From NCBI GenBank assembly GCA_021774735.1, contig JAJFIS010000002.1, positions 1 through 49,194 on the forward strand: 49,194 nucleotides of DNA. Direction: 5' to 3'. Shown piece by piece: positions 1 through 8,160 of this stretch (position 1 is the first letter of the stretch; each line of letters opens with the position of its first letter). This DNA comes from Alphaproteobacteria bacterium (lineage in GTDB: Bacteria > Pseudomonadota > Alphaproteobacteria > Sphingomonadales > Kordiimonadaceae). The translations under genes were made by a program, and so were the position numbers. The notes under the pieces are model-generated. The model worked only from the letters and a program-made list of their open reading frames with translations. It ran no database searches and was not told the DNA's origin.

Positions 1-198
1 ATACCTATAAAGCGTTAGATGCCCCCATAACCCCAGCCTAAACCAAGCAGGAACATCAAACTTAACTTTTTGGAAATGCGCAAGTAGTCCTAAAACCACC
101 GTCCGCATCTCCCTTCCATCTAACTTGTCAAAGATCAAAGCTGAAGGCCGAAGCCATCATCCCGCCGAAGCTGCTTTCGCGTTGTGCCCCGTCGGTGG
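1..198 (-). other. Probable rRNA operon leader with boxA-like element (16S lies beyond the left edge)
   Basis: Downstream of the promoter on the minus strand the sequence is non-coding in character and contains ATCTTTGACA at 126-135. This resembles the boxA antitermination element (consensus TGCTCTTTAACA) of rRNA leaders. It is followed by a G-rich stretch. The conserved 5' end of 16S rRNA is not present, so the mature rRNA should begin to the left of position 1. A 36-codon open frame starts at an ATG at 108 (minus) and runs off the edge; I take it as chance because it lies inside the leader. Positions 300-598 hold nothing else I recognise. Confidence 0.6.
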
Positions 199-204
199 AG
201 GCGG

Positions 205-233
205 GTTATATGCCCCTACCCCACTTCTGTCAA
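205..233 (-). promoter_or_regulatory. Strong rRNA-type promoter reading leftwards
   Basis: Read on the minus strand there is a perfect -35 box TTGACA (228-233), a 17-bp spacer and a -10 box TATAAC (205-210), followed by a GC-rich discriminator. Just upstream (about 238-268) lies an A/T-rich tract resembling an UP element. This layout, together with the leader that follows, is what alphaproteobacterial rRNA operons look like. Transcription would start near 198 and leave the window through its left edge. The boxes are directly visible; assignment to an rRNA operon is inference, because no 16S sequence lies inside the window. Confidence 0.78.
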
Positions 234-598
234 ACACCTTTTTCCATTTTTTTGAAATAATTTACACAAGGGGGAAAATAGCCGCTTCGGGACCTAGATT
301 TGACTAAATTTACCCCAAATACGCAATAATATTACGCAGAACGTCAAAATTAACCAAACAATGGCGATAAACTAGGTGTTTGGGACTATAAATTTTACAA
401 GCAAAGGGTGGGTGTTTGCCGACTCTAAGCCATTAGCGCTTCATGACCAGCAATCAATTGATCCATAAGGGGCAAAAGAAAGAAGATATTAGTGGCTCTT
501 AAATAATATGATTGGCTTATTTATAATATGAATATGCCTGAAATACCTTGATTTTTACCCAGCTTTAGTTTGCATTAAGTGATCAGGAGATTTACAGC

Positions 599-1579
599 AT
601 GGACATTGACGACCCTATCGTTGGTACAATAACGGAAAATGGCCTTACCCGCCCCAAAATAGGCTTGGCATTAGGTAGTGGCGTTGCCCGTGGCTGGGCC
701 CATATTGGCATTGTTCGCTGCTTAAAAGAAGCTGGCATTCCCATTGATGTTGTCGCTGGCACATCCATCGGCGCGGTCGTTGGTGGGGCTATGGTCTCTG
801 GCGGGCTGGACGCATTAGAGGAATGGGCTTTAGATTTAAAAGAATATAATTTTTTCCGCTGGCTCGATTTTAAATGGGGCCGCAGCGGCCTATTTGGCGG
901 TTCCCACCTGAATGAACTTATGGACACCAAATTTGGTAACCACAAAATTGAAGACCTACCCATCCCTTTCACAGCGGTAGCCACTGATTTAAAAACAGGT
1001 CATGAGCTATGGCTGAATAAAGGGGACTTGGGCGACGCTATTCAAGCGAGTTTTGCACTGCCCGGTGTATTTCAGCCACAAAAAATTGGCAAACGCTGGC
1101 TGGTGGACGGCGCACTCGTTAACCCCGTGCCCGTTTCCGTATGCCGCGCTGCAGGCTGTGAGATGGTGATAGCGGTTAATTTATCAGAAGATCTATATGG
1201 CCGATCCCGCGCTGCCAGAGAAGATGGTAAAACAACGGGTGAATACGGAGTGTTCGCCGATATTGTAAAATCGCCATCCGTTGTGGGCCGCAAAGGAGCC
1301 TCAACAGTATTCCGTAAATTATTTGACCATAAAGACAATGCCCCAAGCTTATTCGCCAATATGGTGGCATCGCTGAATGTTATTCAAAATCGGCTGGCGC
1401 GGTCCCGCATGGCGGGGGATCCACCGGACGTTACCATCAGCCCCAGAGTTGGTCATATCGGCTTGATGGAATTTCACCGTGCAGAAGAATTGATCATGGA
1501 AGGCCAGCTTGCTTACCGCGACACGGAACAGCAATTACGTGATACGCTTGATGGCATCACCTATAGAATAAATAGCTAA
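599..1579 (+). CDS. Patatin-like phospholipase family protein (RssA-like)
   Basis: A predicted 326-residue serine hydrolase of the bacterial patatin / RssA family, expected to act as a lipid acyl hydrolase, probably in the cytoplasm or at the inner membrane. The Ser-Asp dyad is visible. The oxyanion-type loop is GSGVARG (26-32), the nucleophile elbow is GTSIG with Ser56, and the Asp is in the DGA motif at Asp170. No signal peptide is seen. The ATG at 599 is preceded by AGGAGA at a suitable distance. It is convergent with the CBS-domain gene, only 10 bp away, and no clear terminator lies between them. Length is close to that of E. coli RssA (about 300 residues). The family is clear; the substrate cannot be told. 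Confidence 0.9.
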   Translation: MDIDDPIVGTITENGLTRPKIGLALGSGVARGWAHIGIVRCLKEAGIPIDVVAGTSIGAVVGGAMVSGGLDALEEWALDLKEYNFFRWLDFKWGRSGLFGGSHLNELMDTKFGNHKIEDLPIPFTAVATDLKTGHELWLNKGDLGDAIQASFALPGVFQPQKIGKRWLVDGALVNPVPVSVCRAAGCEMVIAVNLSEDLYGRSRAAREDGKTTGEYGVFADIVKSPSVVGRKGASTVFRKLFDHKDNAPSLFANMVASLNVIQNRLARSRMAGDPPDVTISPRVGHIGLMEFHRAEELIMEGQLAYRDTEQQLRDTLDGITYRINS

Positions 1580-1589
1580 GCATACCCAT

Positions 1590-2018
1590 TTAACCTGTCG
1601 CTATATAGTCTTTCAGTGCTTGCGCTTCATGCTCAGCTTCTGAAATGCGCTCTTTAACCACATCACCGATAGTGATAATGCCAACAAGCTGATCATCATC
1701 CATCACCGGCACATGGCGAATACGACGTTCGGTCATGGTGGCCATTACGGAATTAATCGATTCGCTTGATGCACAAGTCACCACTGATTTTGTCATTAAA
1801 GATTGAACGCTGTCGGCCAGAACACCCTGACCGCGAATGGCGATGCCTCGCACAATATCGCGCTCTGATATAATCCCAACCATTGTGCCGCCTTCCATGA
1901 CCAAAAGCGCGCCAATCCTGCGCTCACCAAGTGTTTTGGCTACATCCTCAACACTATCGTCACTACTGGCGGTAATAATTTCGCTATCTTTGCCGCGTAA
2001 AATATGGCTCACGAGCAT
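1590..2018 (-). CDS. Tandem CBS-domain protein
   Basis: A 142-residue protein made almost entirely of two CBS domains (about residues 8-60 and 73-130). Such stand-alone pairs usually bind adenine nucleotides and act as small regulatory modules. Internal motifs include GIISERDIVRGI and GIITIGDVVKE, the typical end of each CBS repeat. The start is fixed by an excellent ribosome-binding site, AAAGGAGGA, 8 nt before the ATG at 2018. The frame stays open upstream to 2108, but that extension has no such site and is unlike the family. The partner protein is unknown and no neighbour is an obvious target. Confidence 0.9.
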   Translation of the reverse strand: MLVSHILRGKDSEIITASSDDSVEDVAKTLGERRIGALLVMEGGTMVGIISERDIVRGIAIRGQGVLADSVQSLMTKSVVTCASSESINSVMATMTERRIRHVPVMDDDQLVGIITIGDVVKERISEAEHEAQALKDYIATG

Positions 2019-2348
2019 AGAGGTCCTCCTTTCAATTAAAATTGAGTATCGGTTGCTCCTCGGGTAATACGCCCAAATGGGCCATCTCCCATACATAAGT
2101 ATGCCCAATCAATGGGTGATTAGAAAGGAAATTCCCAGTGAAGCATAGCTTTCGTGGATTTTTTATGCATAGAATTATAACCATTTCCCCTTTTGTTGCG
2201 TCTGAATTTGGCGTATGACAAGCAGCTAATAATTCCAGTGGCATCGGCCTGATGGCCCAAGTTTTCACAAGATTAAAAATGACTATGATAATCCATTGGA
2301 ACGCAATGATGACAAAAGCGACCGTTAACCGAAATATGGAGATTGAAT
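2019..2348. other. Intergenic region between divergent genes, no gene seen
   Basis: These 330 bp separate the divergent CBS-domain and mscS genes and should hold both promoters. I could not fix either promoter by eye. A small inverted repeat (CATAC-ATAA-GTATG, about 2090-2105) is visible. A short minus-strand frame here is unlike any protein I know. Confidence 0.4.
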
Positions 2349-3503
2349 ATGGCAGGCAGTGAGGCCTTAAAAGATTTTACCAAGCTAGTAGAGGATGTTT
2401 GGGTCAATGGCCTATACGGTGTGGATATTGGCCAATTGTTAACCGCCTTTGCAATTTTTGCCCTTTTCTATTTAATGCGTAATTTGTTTTCCCGCTTGAT
2501 CATACACCGTATCACTAAGCTAACGCAGAAAACCACCAATGAGATCGATGATGCTGTGGTTGAAAGCCTTGCTGGGCCTATGCGCTTCATTCCTGTGGTA
2601 ATGGGCGTATTTTTTGGTCTTTATGTTATTGATATGGACCCAGATACAGCTGCGTTCGCCGAGCGGATCAATAAATCACTGATCGCTTTCACCATTTTCT
2701 GGGCGCTCTACAGCGCCGCCAAACCTATTGGGCTTTTATTGCATAAGGCCAATAGGTTTCTCTCTGTTTCCATGATCGATTGGCTAGCAAAACTGGCACG
2801 AGTGTCTTTTGCGATAATCGGCGGAGCAACTATACTCGAAATGTGGGGGATTGAGGTAGGACCCCTTGTGGCCGGGCTTGGCCTGTTTGGTGTAGCTGTA
2901 GCCTTAGGTGCTCAGGACCTATTTAAAAACCTAATTGCCGGCATATTTGTCATTGGCGAGCAACGCTTCCAACCCGGCGATTGGATATTGGTTGATGGTG
3001 TTGTTGAAGGCACGGTGGAGCATGTTGGCTTTAGAACGACCACCGTTCGCCGCTTTGATAAAGCACCGGTTTATGTGCCTAATGCACGACTGTCTGATAA
3101 TGCTGTCACCAATTTTTCCCGCATGACATATCGCCGTATACGCTGGGTTATTGGTATTGAATATAGTGCTACAAGCCGCCAATTGCAGCAGATACGCGAT
3201 GAAATAGAAGACTTTATTACCGACAATCCTGATTATGTCCGCCCTGAAGAAACTTCCACATTTGTGCGCATTGATGAATTTTCCGCCTCATCGGTGGATA
3301 TCATGCTTTATTGTTTCACGCGTACAACCAATTGGTTGGAATGGCTGGCGATCAAGGAACAATTATTATTAAAAATAAAGCGCATTGTAGAAGATGCTGA
3401 TACCGGCTTTGCCTTTCCAAGCCGGACCATATATATTGAAGCCGTACCGGGTGATATTGAAGCTATGCCGAAAAGCATTGACCCTAAAAAGGAAGTATCA
3501 TGA
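2349..3503 (+). CDS. MscS-family mechanosensitive ion channel
   Basis: An inner-membrane small-conductance mechanosensitive channel of 384 residues that would release solutes on hypo-osmotic shock. Several N-terminal hydrophobic segments precede the family's pore-lining helix, rich in Gly and Ala (AGLGLFGVAVALGAQDLF, about 175-192). After this come the beta domain (GDWILVDGVVEGTVEHVG), the PNARLSDNAVTN stretch and a cytoplasmic alpha/beta domain. The ATG at 2349 is chosen over an in-frame TTG at 2343 because GGAG is well spaced only for the ATG. The stop overlaps the next start (ATGA), so it probably forms an operon with yciA and yceI. A second, shorter MscS lies at 47868. Confidence 0.92.
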   Translation: MAGSEALKDFTKLVEDVWVNGLYGVDIGQLLTAFAIFALFYLMRNLFSRLIIHRITKLTQKTTNEIDDAVVESLAGPMRFIPVVMGVFFGLYVIDMDPDTAAFAERINKSLIAFTIFWALYSAAKPIGLLLHKANRFLSVSMIDWLAKLARVSFAIIGGATILEMWGIEVGPLVAGLGLFGVAVALGAQDLFKNLIAGIFVIGEQRFQPGDWILVDGVVEGTVEHVGFRTTTVRRFDKAPVYVPNARLSDNAVTNFSRMTYRRIRWVIGIEYSATSRQLQQIRDEIEDFITDNPDYVRPEETSTFVRIDEFSASSVDIMLYCFTRTTNWLEWLAIKEQLLLKIKRIVEDADTGFAFPSRTIYIEAVPGDIEAMPKSIDPKKEVS

Positions 3504-3895
3504 CCAATGAATTTACCAATAAAAAAGCCACTATCCGAACCGTACCACAACCATCGGATCTTAATCTGAATGGCCATATTTTTGGTGGTTGGATACTTGC
3601 CCAAATGGATATAGCGGGCGGGGTGGCCTCAGCTAATGTCGCTAAAGGTAAAGTCGCGACCGTGGCTATCGAAGCCATGACATTCCACCGGCCAATTGAG
3701 ATGGGTGATCTGATCAGCATTTACACTGATATTGAACGAATTGGCAGAACATCCGTAACTATTTCCATGACCGTAACCCGTGCCCCGCGCGGTAGAGATG
3801 AGACCGATATTGTTACCGAAGGACGTTTCATCTATGTGGCTTTGGATGAAAACCATAAGCCGCGCCCTATTGATCCTGCAGGAGAAAAATTGTGA
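3500..3895 (+). CDS. Acyl-CoA thioesterase, YciA-like hotdog protein
   Basis: A 131-residue hotdog-fold thioesterase that hydrolyses acyl-CoA to free acid and CoA. It matches the YciA family along its whole length. The signature NGHIFGGWILAQMD (about 21-34) contains the helix with the catalytic Asp. It is followed by VAIEAMTFHRPIEMGDL and by an RFIYVALDE strand. The start ATG overlaps the mscS stop by 4 nt, and its own stop overlaps the GTG of the next gene, so translation is probably coupled. No targeting signal is present, so it is cytoplasmic. Substrate range is usually broad in YciA enzymes and cannot be read from the sequence. Confidence 0.92.
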   Translation: MTNEFTNKKATIRTVPQPSDLNLNGHIFGGWILAQMDIAGGVASANVAKGKVATVAIEAMTFHRPIEMGDLISIYTDIERIGRTSVTISMTVTRAPRGRDETDIVTEGRFIYVALDENHKPRPIDPAGEKL

Positions 3896-4485
3896 AGCAT
3901 CTATTATTTGTCTATTTAACCATGCTTGGTTTCAGCATCAATGTATCCGCTGAAGAAGCATCTGACATTTGGCTCTTGGAAAGTGATGCCTCAACCGTTG
4001 GCTTTGGCAGTATCAAGTCCGATACTATTATGGAGGGTCACCATTTTACCCGCATCAATGGACGAGCTGATATGAAAGCTGGCATCGCTTCAGTTGAAAT
4101 TGATAGCTGTAGCGCTGACACAGGCATTGATATCCGCAATGAGCGCATGCGTGCAGAACTGTTCATATGTAGCAAATTCCCAACGATTAATATATCTGCA
4201 ACAATCCCAAAAGGTATTGAAAAAATGGCTGCGGGTGGCGGTTTCATTTTAACGGACCATACAGTTCATGTTCAGATGAACGGCGTAACTGTTGATATTG
4301 AAATTGATCTTATGGTTAATGCTATAGACGCTGACCATATCATCATCACCAGTACTGAACTTGTGGTGATTGAGGCAGATTGGTGGGGTATGGATACCGG
4401 CATCGATAAACTTCGCGAACTGGCAAAGTTACCGTCTATCAGCTATAATGTGCCGGTTAATTTCACCTTGATCTTTTCAAAATAA
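3892..4485 (+). CDS. YceI-family periplasmic protein
   Basis: A 197-residue exported protein. A signal peptide covers about the first 20 residues, with cleavage expected after NVSA. The rest resembles the YceI lipocalin-like fold, a beta barrel that binds polyisoprenoid-type lipids in characterised members: a start such as WLLESDASTVGFGSIK and the later GVTVDIEIDLMVNAIDADHI. The start is GTG at 3892, overlapping the yciA stop (GTGA), with GGAGA upstream. It ends the mscS-yciA-yceI operon. The ligand and role are unknown. Two cysteines (in DSCSAD and ICSKF) could form a disulfide in the periplasm. Confidence 0.8.
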   Translation: MKHLLFVYLTMLGFSINVSAEEASDIWLLESDASTVGFGSIKSDTIMEGHHFTRINGRADMKAGIASVEIDSCSADTGIDIRNERMRAELFICSKFPTINISATIPKGIEKMAAGGGFILTDHTVHVQMNGVTVDIEIDLMVNAIDADHIIITSTELVVIEADWWGMDTGIDKLRELAKLPSISYNVPVNFTLIFSK

Positions 4486-4498
4486 TAACAGCTTGAAC

Positions 4499-4906
4499 TT
4501 AACTTGATGGCTTTGGCAACGGCACGGGTTTAGGCTCTGTCCGCGTTTCGGGCCATTTGATGTTGGCGCTGCACATGCGGGCAATATCATCTAGTTTTTT
4601 ACGGTTGTCCTTTGATACCTTCGATTGGGCAAGCTCGGCAGAGAGGTCTAGATAAATATCGAAGCTAAAGCGTTTTTTAAATTCAGAGACCGTACAATCA
4701 CAGAGCTGTTTGCAAATGGCTGCATCATTTAATTCTTTCATACATTCATTGCTGCAACGCTGGCGATCTAATTCTAACAACTCTTTGGGAATTTCTTGTG
4801 CCACGGCAATCGCTGACATAAGCAGAACAAAACTTGTTGATATAGCAGAAATACGTTTTGCGCTTTTAACCCAAGTGAACATATAACAAACCTTACTGTT
4901 GAGCAT
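4499..4906 (-). CDS. Small secreted Cys-rich protein of unknown function
   Basis: I do not recognise a family. The 135-residue product has an N-terminal hydrophobic stretch (about 20-36) with a good signal cleavage site after AVA (residue 36). The mature part carries a compact cysteine pattern: C51-x3-C55, nine residues, then C65-x3-C69-x-C71, plus a lone C112. The C-terminus is proline-rich (KPVPLPKPSS). The twin CX3C spacing recalls disulfide-stapled helical hairpins. The start at 4906 has AAGGTGAG upstream; an internal ATG at 4882 is also possible and still leaves a signal peptide. It is convergent with yceI and divergent from msrA. Confidence 0.65.
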   Translation of the reverse strand: MLNSKVCYMFTWVKSAKRISAISTSFVLLMSAIAVAQEIPKELLELDRQRCSNECMKELNDAAICKQLCDCTVSEFKKRFSFDIYLDLSAELAQSKVSKDNRKKLDDIARMCSANIKWPETRTEPKPVPLPKPSS

Positions 4907-4988
4907 CTATCTCACCTTCAGGATAAGATTTTGTGCTAATCATACTATCATAACGCCTAACAGGATGAATGGCAAAGGAGACTATATA

Positions 4989-5471
4989 ATGGCATCAAAT
5001 ATAAAAGTGGCAACATTTGGCGCTGGGTGCTTTTGGGGTGTGGAAGAATTGTTTCGTGTTCTAGGGGGCATTCTTGAAACATCCTCTGGCTATATGGGCG
5101 GCAGCAAAGCGGCGCCAAGCTACGCCGATGTTTGCTCGGGCAAGTCGGGTCACGCCGAGGTGGTTCATCTAACCTATGACCAAGAGGTGATATCTTATAC
5201 AGACTTACTGGAATTATTCTTCAATAATCATAACCCCACGGAACTGAACCGACAGGGTCTCGATGTTGGCAGTCAATATAGGTCTGTGATTTTCTACCAC
5301 GATGCTGACCAAAAACACATGGCCGAAAAAGCAACCGCGCTTCTTGCTTCATCAGCGCGGTATAAACGACCCATCGTGACCCAAATCCTTCAAGCCCAAG
5401 CATATTGGCCTGCGGAGGATTATCACCAACAATATTTGGCAAAAAGAGGCCTTAGTAGCTGTCATATTTAA
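4989..5471 (+). CDS. msrA: Peptide methionine (S)-S-oxide reductase MsrA
   Basis: A 160-residue repair enzyme that reduces (S)-methionine sulfoxide in proteins. The catalytic motif GAGCFWG places the nucleophilic Cys at residue 14. Other family blocks are visible: SSGYMGG, SGHAEVV, FFNNHNPT, QYRSVIF and AEDYHQQYL. A Cys three residues from the C-terminus (SSCHI, residue 158) is a likely resolving cysteine recycled by thioredoxin. The ATG at 4989 is preceded by AAAGGAG; the frame is open further upstream but without a site. It is a stand-alone gene, convergent with zur, and no msrB fusion is present. Confidence 0.95.
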   Translation: MASNIKVATFGAGCFWGVEELFRVLGGILETSSGYMGGSKAAPSYADVCSGKSGHAEVVHLTYDQEVISYTDLLELFFNNHNPTELNRQGLDVGSQYRSVIFYHDADQKHMAEKATALLASSARYKRPIVTQILQAQAYWPAEDYHQQYLAKRGLSSCHI

Positions 5472-5485
5472 TTATTTTTGAATGA

Positions 5486-5950
5486 TTAAGCGGCAGCTTT
5501 TGTTTTGCACGCGGCACATTGCCCGTGGATCTCAACAGTCTGGCTCGTCGTTTCAAAATTTGCCGCATCAGCAAGTAATTTTAATTGCTGATTCAATCCT
5601 TCGGACGAAGATTCTTCAACATCCCCACAGCTATCGCAAATTAAAAACTGGCTGATATGATTTGCACCGGCGTTTGGGCAACCAACATAGGCATTAATAG
5701 ATTCTATTTTATGGACAAAGCCCTGCTCTATCAGAAAATCAAGGGCGCGGTACACTGTCGGTGGTTTCGCACTTCCGCCCTCAAGGGCCAGACGGTCCAG
5801 CAAGTCGTAGGCCTTAACCGAAGAATGGCCAACCCAAACCATCTCCAACACCCGACGCCGCAAATCAGTGAAGCGCACCCCTCGCTCTCGGCAAATAATA
5901 TCTGCCTGCTTTAAAGCACTATCAATGCAATGTCCGTGATCATGGGCCAT
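5486..5950 (-). CDS. zur: Zinc uptake regulator, Fur family (Zur)
   Basis: A 154-residue Fur-family repressor. The N-terminal winged helix contains the recognition helix region PPTVYRALDFL (63-73). The C-terminal part has two CxxC pairs, C105/C108 and C145/C148, the structural zinc site of Fur/Zur proteins. The His-rich start (MAHDHGHC) and the adjacent divergent ZnuD-type receptor favour Zur over Fur or PerR. The start at 5950 has GGAAGGA upstream; the open frame extends further but reads unlike the family. With zinc bound it should repress zinc import genes, probably including the divergent receptor. I saw no clean Zur palindrome between the two genes. Confidence 0.88.
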   Translation of the reverse strand: MAHDHGHCIDSALKQADIICRERGVRFTDLRRRVLEMVWVGHSSVKAYDLLDRLALEGGSAKPPTVYRALDFLIEQGFVHKIESINAYVGCPNAGANHISQFLICDSCGDVEESSSEGLNQQLKLLADAANFETTSQTVEIHGQCAACKTKAAA

Positions 5951-6127
5951 GAGGGTCCTTCCAATTAACCAAGAAGTATATCTATTAACGACATTTTTTA
6001 TTTTAAAGTCAATCTTTGGTGTGCCAGTGCTTGACTTAAGGCCCATCATAACGCAATTAAGCCATCACAATCAACGTAGAAGCACATGCTAAAAATAGTG
6101 TAAGTTTGATATTGGGAAAATGGCCGC

Positions 6128-8155
6128 ATGACTAAAAAAATCAACTGTATAAAAAAAATTTGGTTCTCTGCTAGCGTCCTTGCTTTGTCGGCCCCCGCAA
6201 TTGCCCAATCTGAGCCGGAAAAGGGTGATGATTTAGAAGAGATTATTGTCACGGGTACCGTTGGCCGCAATTTAAGCGAAGACCTATCGCAGAGCGCTAC
6301 AGCATTGAGAGGTGAAGCCCTTGACCATGCCCGAAAGGCTACACTTGGTGCGACACTTGATCAGATACCTGGCATAGCAGTTGCCAGTTTCGGCCCAGCG
6401 GTTGGACGGCCTGTTATTCGAGGCCTCGGCGGTGATCGCATTCGAATTTTAATCGGCGGCATTGGGTCCATTGACGCTTCCAGCACCAGCCCTGACCACG
6501 CAACAGCCATTGATGCAGCCACAGCAGAGCGCATCGAAGTGCTGCGAGGGCCATCAACATTGCTATATGGCAATAATGCTGTTGGTGGTGTGATCAATGT
6601 TTTCGATGGCCGCATACCAACGCGCAGGGTCACAGAAATCGACGCTAGGCTGAATGCCCAATATGGCACTAACGGCGATGAAGTTGACAGCAGTGCTTGG
6701 TTAACTATGCCGATGGGCAAAAATCAGGCCCTGCATATTGACGCAAGTGTCTTAGACCGAGGGGATATGTCGGTCGGTAGCAATGCAAAATCACGTCAGC
6801 AACTTGCTCTTGACGGTGAAGATGCCAATGATAGTGACAGTGGAAAAATAGCGAATACCCAAGTTACCCGCTATAAATTTGCCGCTGGCATGACCCATTT
6901 CATGGACAACGGTTTTGTTGGTGCTTCAGTCAGCTATCTTTCCAGTGAATATGGCCTGCCGGGTGAGGGTGAAGAAGGTGGTGAAGACGCTCCCATCATT
7001 GATCTGGACCAATACCGCCTTGATGTGATGGGGGAGCTAGAACTTGATCTGGCCCTCATAGACCAATTGGATTTTCGCTTTGGTTATGCTGATTATCGCC
7101 ACGCAGAGCTGGAAGGTGCTGAGACCGCCTCTGTTTTCACAAACAAAGGCTGGGAAGGCCGTGTCGCTGCCAGTAAAAAGTCAGGCAATTTATCTTATGC
7201 TTTTGGTGTTCAATTTAAACACCGGAATTTTGGTGCGGCAGGCGAAGAAGCTTTCGTGCCAGATAGCATTACGGACCAAGGGGGTATCTTTGGTGTAATA
7301 TACGCTGATATTGGCAAATGGCTTTTTGAGGCTGGGGGCCGCGTGGAACACCAAAGCGTTGATGCCAACGCCACCAATTTTTCAAAAAACTACACGTCCA
7401 GCTCGATCTCTGCCACCGCTATAAGGCGTTACGGCGAGGATTGGACCGCGAGCTTTATGGCCTTTCGAACGGGCCGCGCACCAAGTGCAGAAGAGTTGCT
7501 ATCTGACGGGCCTCATTTAGCCACAAATAGCTTTGAGCTGGGTAATCCTGCACTAGGGCTTGAGACGGCGACGGGGTTTGAGGTCGCCACCCATAAAAAG
7601 GAGGGCCCCATAACCTTCGGCGCGGCTTTTTTCTATACTTATTATGATGATTTTATCTATGAACGCTTCACAGGCAAAATCAGGGATGGCTTGCCTATCG
7701 CTACTTTCATCGCCCATGATGCCCGCTTTTGGGGGCTTGAGCTGGAGACAGAATTTTCCATTTTAGACCATAGTGATCACAATGTTCATCTGCATATAAA
7801 CGGTGACTTTGTCAACGCAAAGGACACCGGCACCGAGCAAGCTTTACCGCGCATTCCCCCACTTAGTATCAATGCAGCTATTGATTATAACAGTGAGAAA
7901 ATTGACGCCACCATTCAAATGACATGGGCCAATCACCAGCAACGCACAGCACCGTTTGAGCTGGCCAGTGACAGTAATTTTAAGTTAGATTTATCCCTTG
8001 GTTACCGGCCATATGGTGCGCATAACGGCCTTGAATTATTCATTCAAGCCAATAACATCCTCAATAGTGAAATTCGCCATCATACCAGTTTCTTGAAAGA
8101 TAGTTTGCCCGAGCAAGGCCGGGATATAAAAGCAGGCTTCAGGGTGCGTTTTTAG
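6128..8155 (+). CDS. znuD: TonB-dependent outer-membrane zinc receptor, ZnuD-like
   Basis: A 675-residue outer-membrane receptor that imports a ligand, most likely zinc, with TonB energy. A signal peptide ends after AIA (about residue 26). A plug domain (about 38-160) includes the conserved PVIRGLGGDRIRIL and EVLRGPSTLLYGNNAVGG. A beta barrel follows, ending in a C-terminal Phe. Family-specific stretches such as IGSIDASSTSPDHA, SDGPHLATNSFELGN and HHTSFLKD are those of ZnuD receptors. The loop at about 278-290 is acidic (GEGEEGGEDA). The ATG at 6128 has only a weak ribosome-binding site. The stop is 5 bp from the rodA stop (convergent). Divergence from zur supports zinc, but a haem or other metal ligand cannot be excluded. 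Confidence 0.88.
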   Translation: MTKKINCIKKIWFSASVLALSAPAIAQSEPEKGDDLEEIIVTGTVGRNLSEDLSQSATALRGEALDHARKATLGATLDQIPGIAVASFGPAVGRPVIRGLGGDRIRILIGGIGSIDASSTSPDHATAIDAATAERIEVLRGPSTLLYGNNAVGGVINVFDGRIPTRRVTEIDARLNAQYGTNGDEVDSSAWLTMPMGKNQALHIDASVLDRGDMSVGSNAKSRQQLALDGEDANDSDSGKIANTQVTRYKFAAGMTHFMDNGFVGASVSYLSSEYGLPGEGEEGGEDAPIIDLDQYRLDVMGELELDLALIDQLDFRFGYADYRHAELEGAETASVFTNKGWEGRVAASKKSGNLSYAFGVQFKHRNFGAAGEEAFVPDSITDQGGIFGVIYADIGKWLFEAGGRVEHQSVDANATNFSKNYTSSSISATAIRRYGEDWTASFMAFRTGRAPSAEELLSDGPHLATNSFELGNPALGLETATGFEVATHKKEGPITFGAAFFYTYYDDFIYERFTGKIRDGLPIATFIAHDARFWGLELETEFSILDHSDHNVHLHINGDFVNAKDTGTEQALPRIPPLSINAAIDYNSEKIDATIQMTWANHQQRTAPFELASDSNFKLDLSLGYRPYGAHNGLELFIQANNILNSEIRHHTSFLKDSLPEQGRDIKAGFRVRF

Positions 8156-8160
8156 CCCTA

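Noticed and set aside
125-307. Short plus-strand frame with TTG start
   Set aside because: It lies over the rRNA-type promoter and leader read on the other strand, has no ribosome-binding site and no protein-like composition.
2032-2268. Minus-strand 78-codon frame upstream of the CBS gene
   Set aside because: No ribosome-binding site or recognisable sequence, and it overlaps the best start region of the CBS gene.
5951-6127. Zur operator between zur and znuD
   Set aside because: I looked for GTTATA-type palindromes and found only imperfect half-matches, so no site is claimed.
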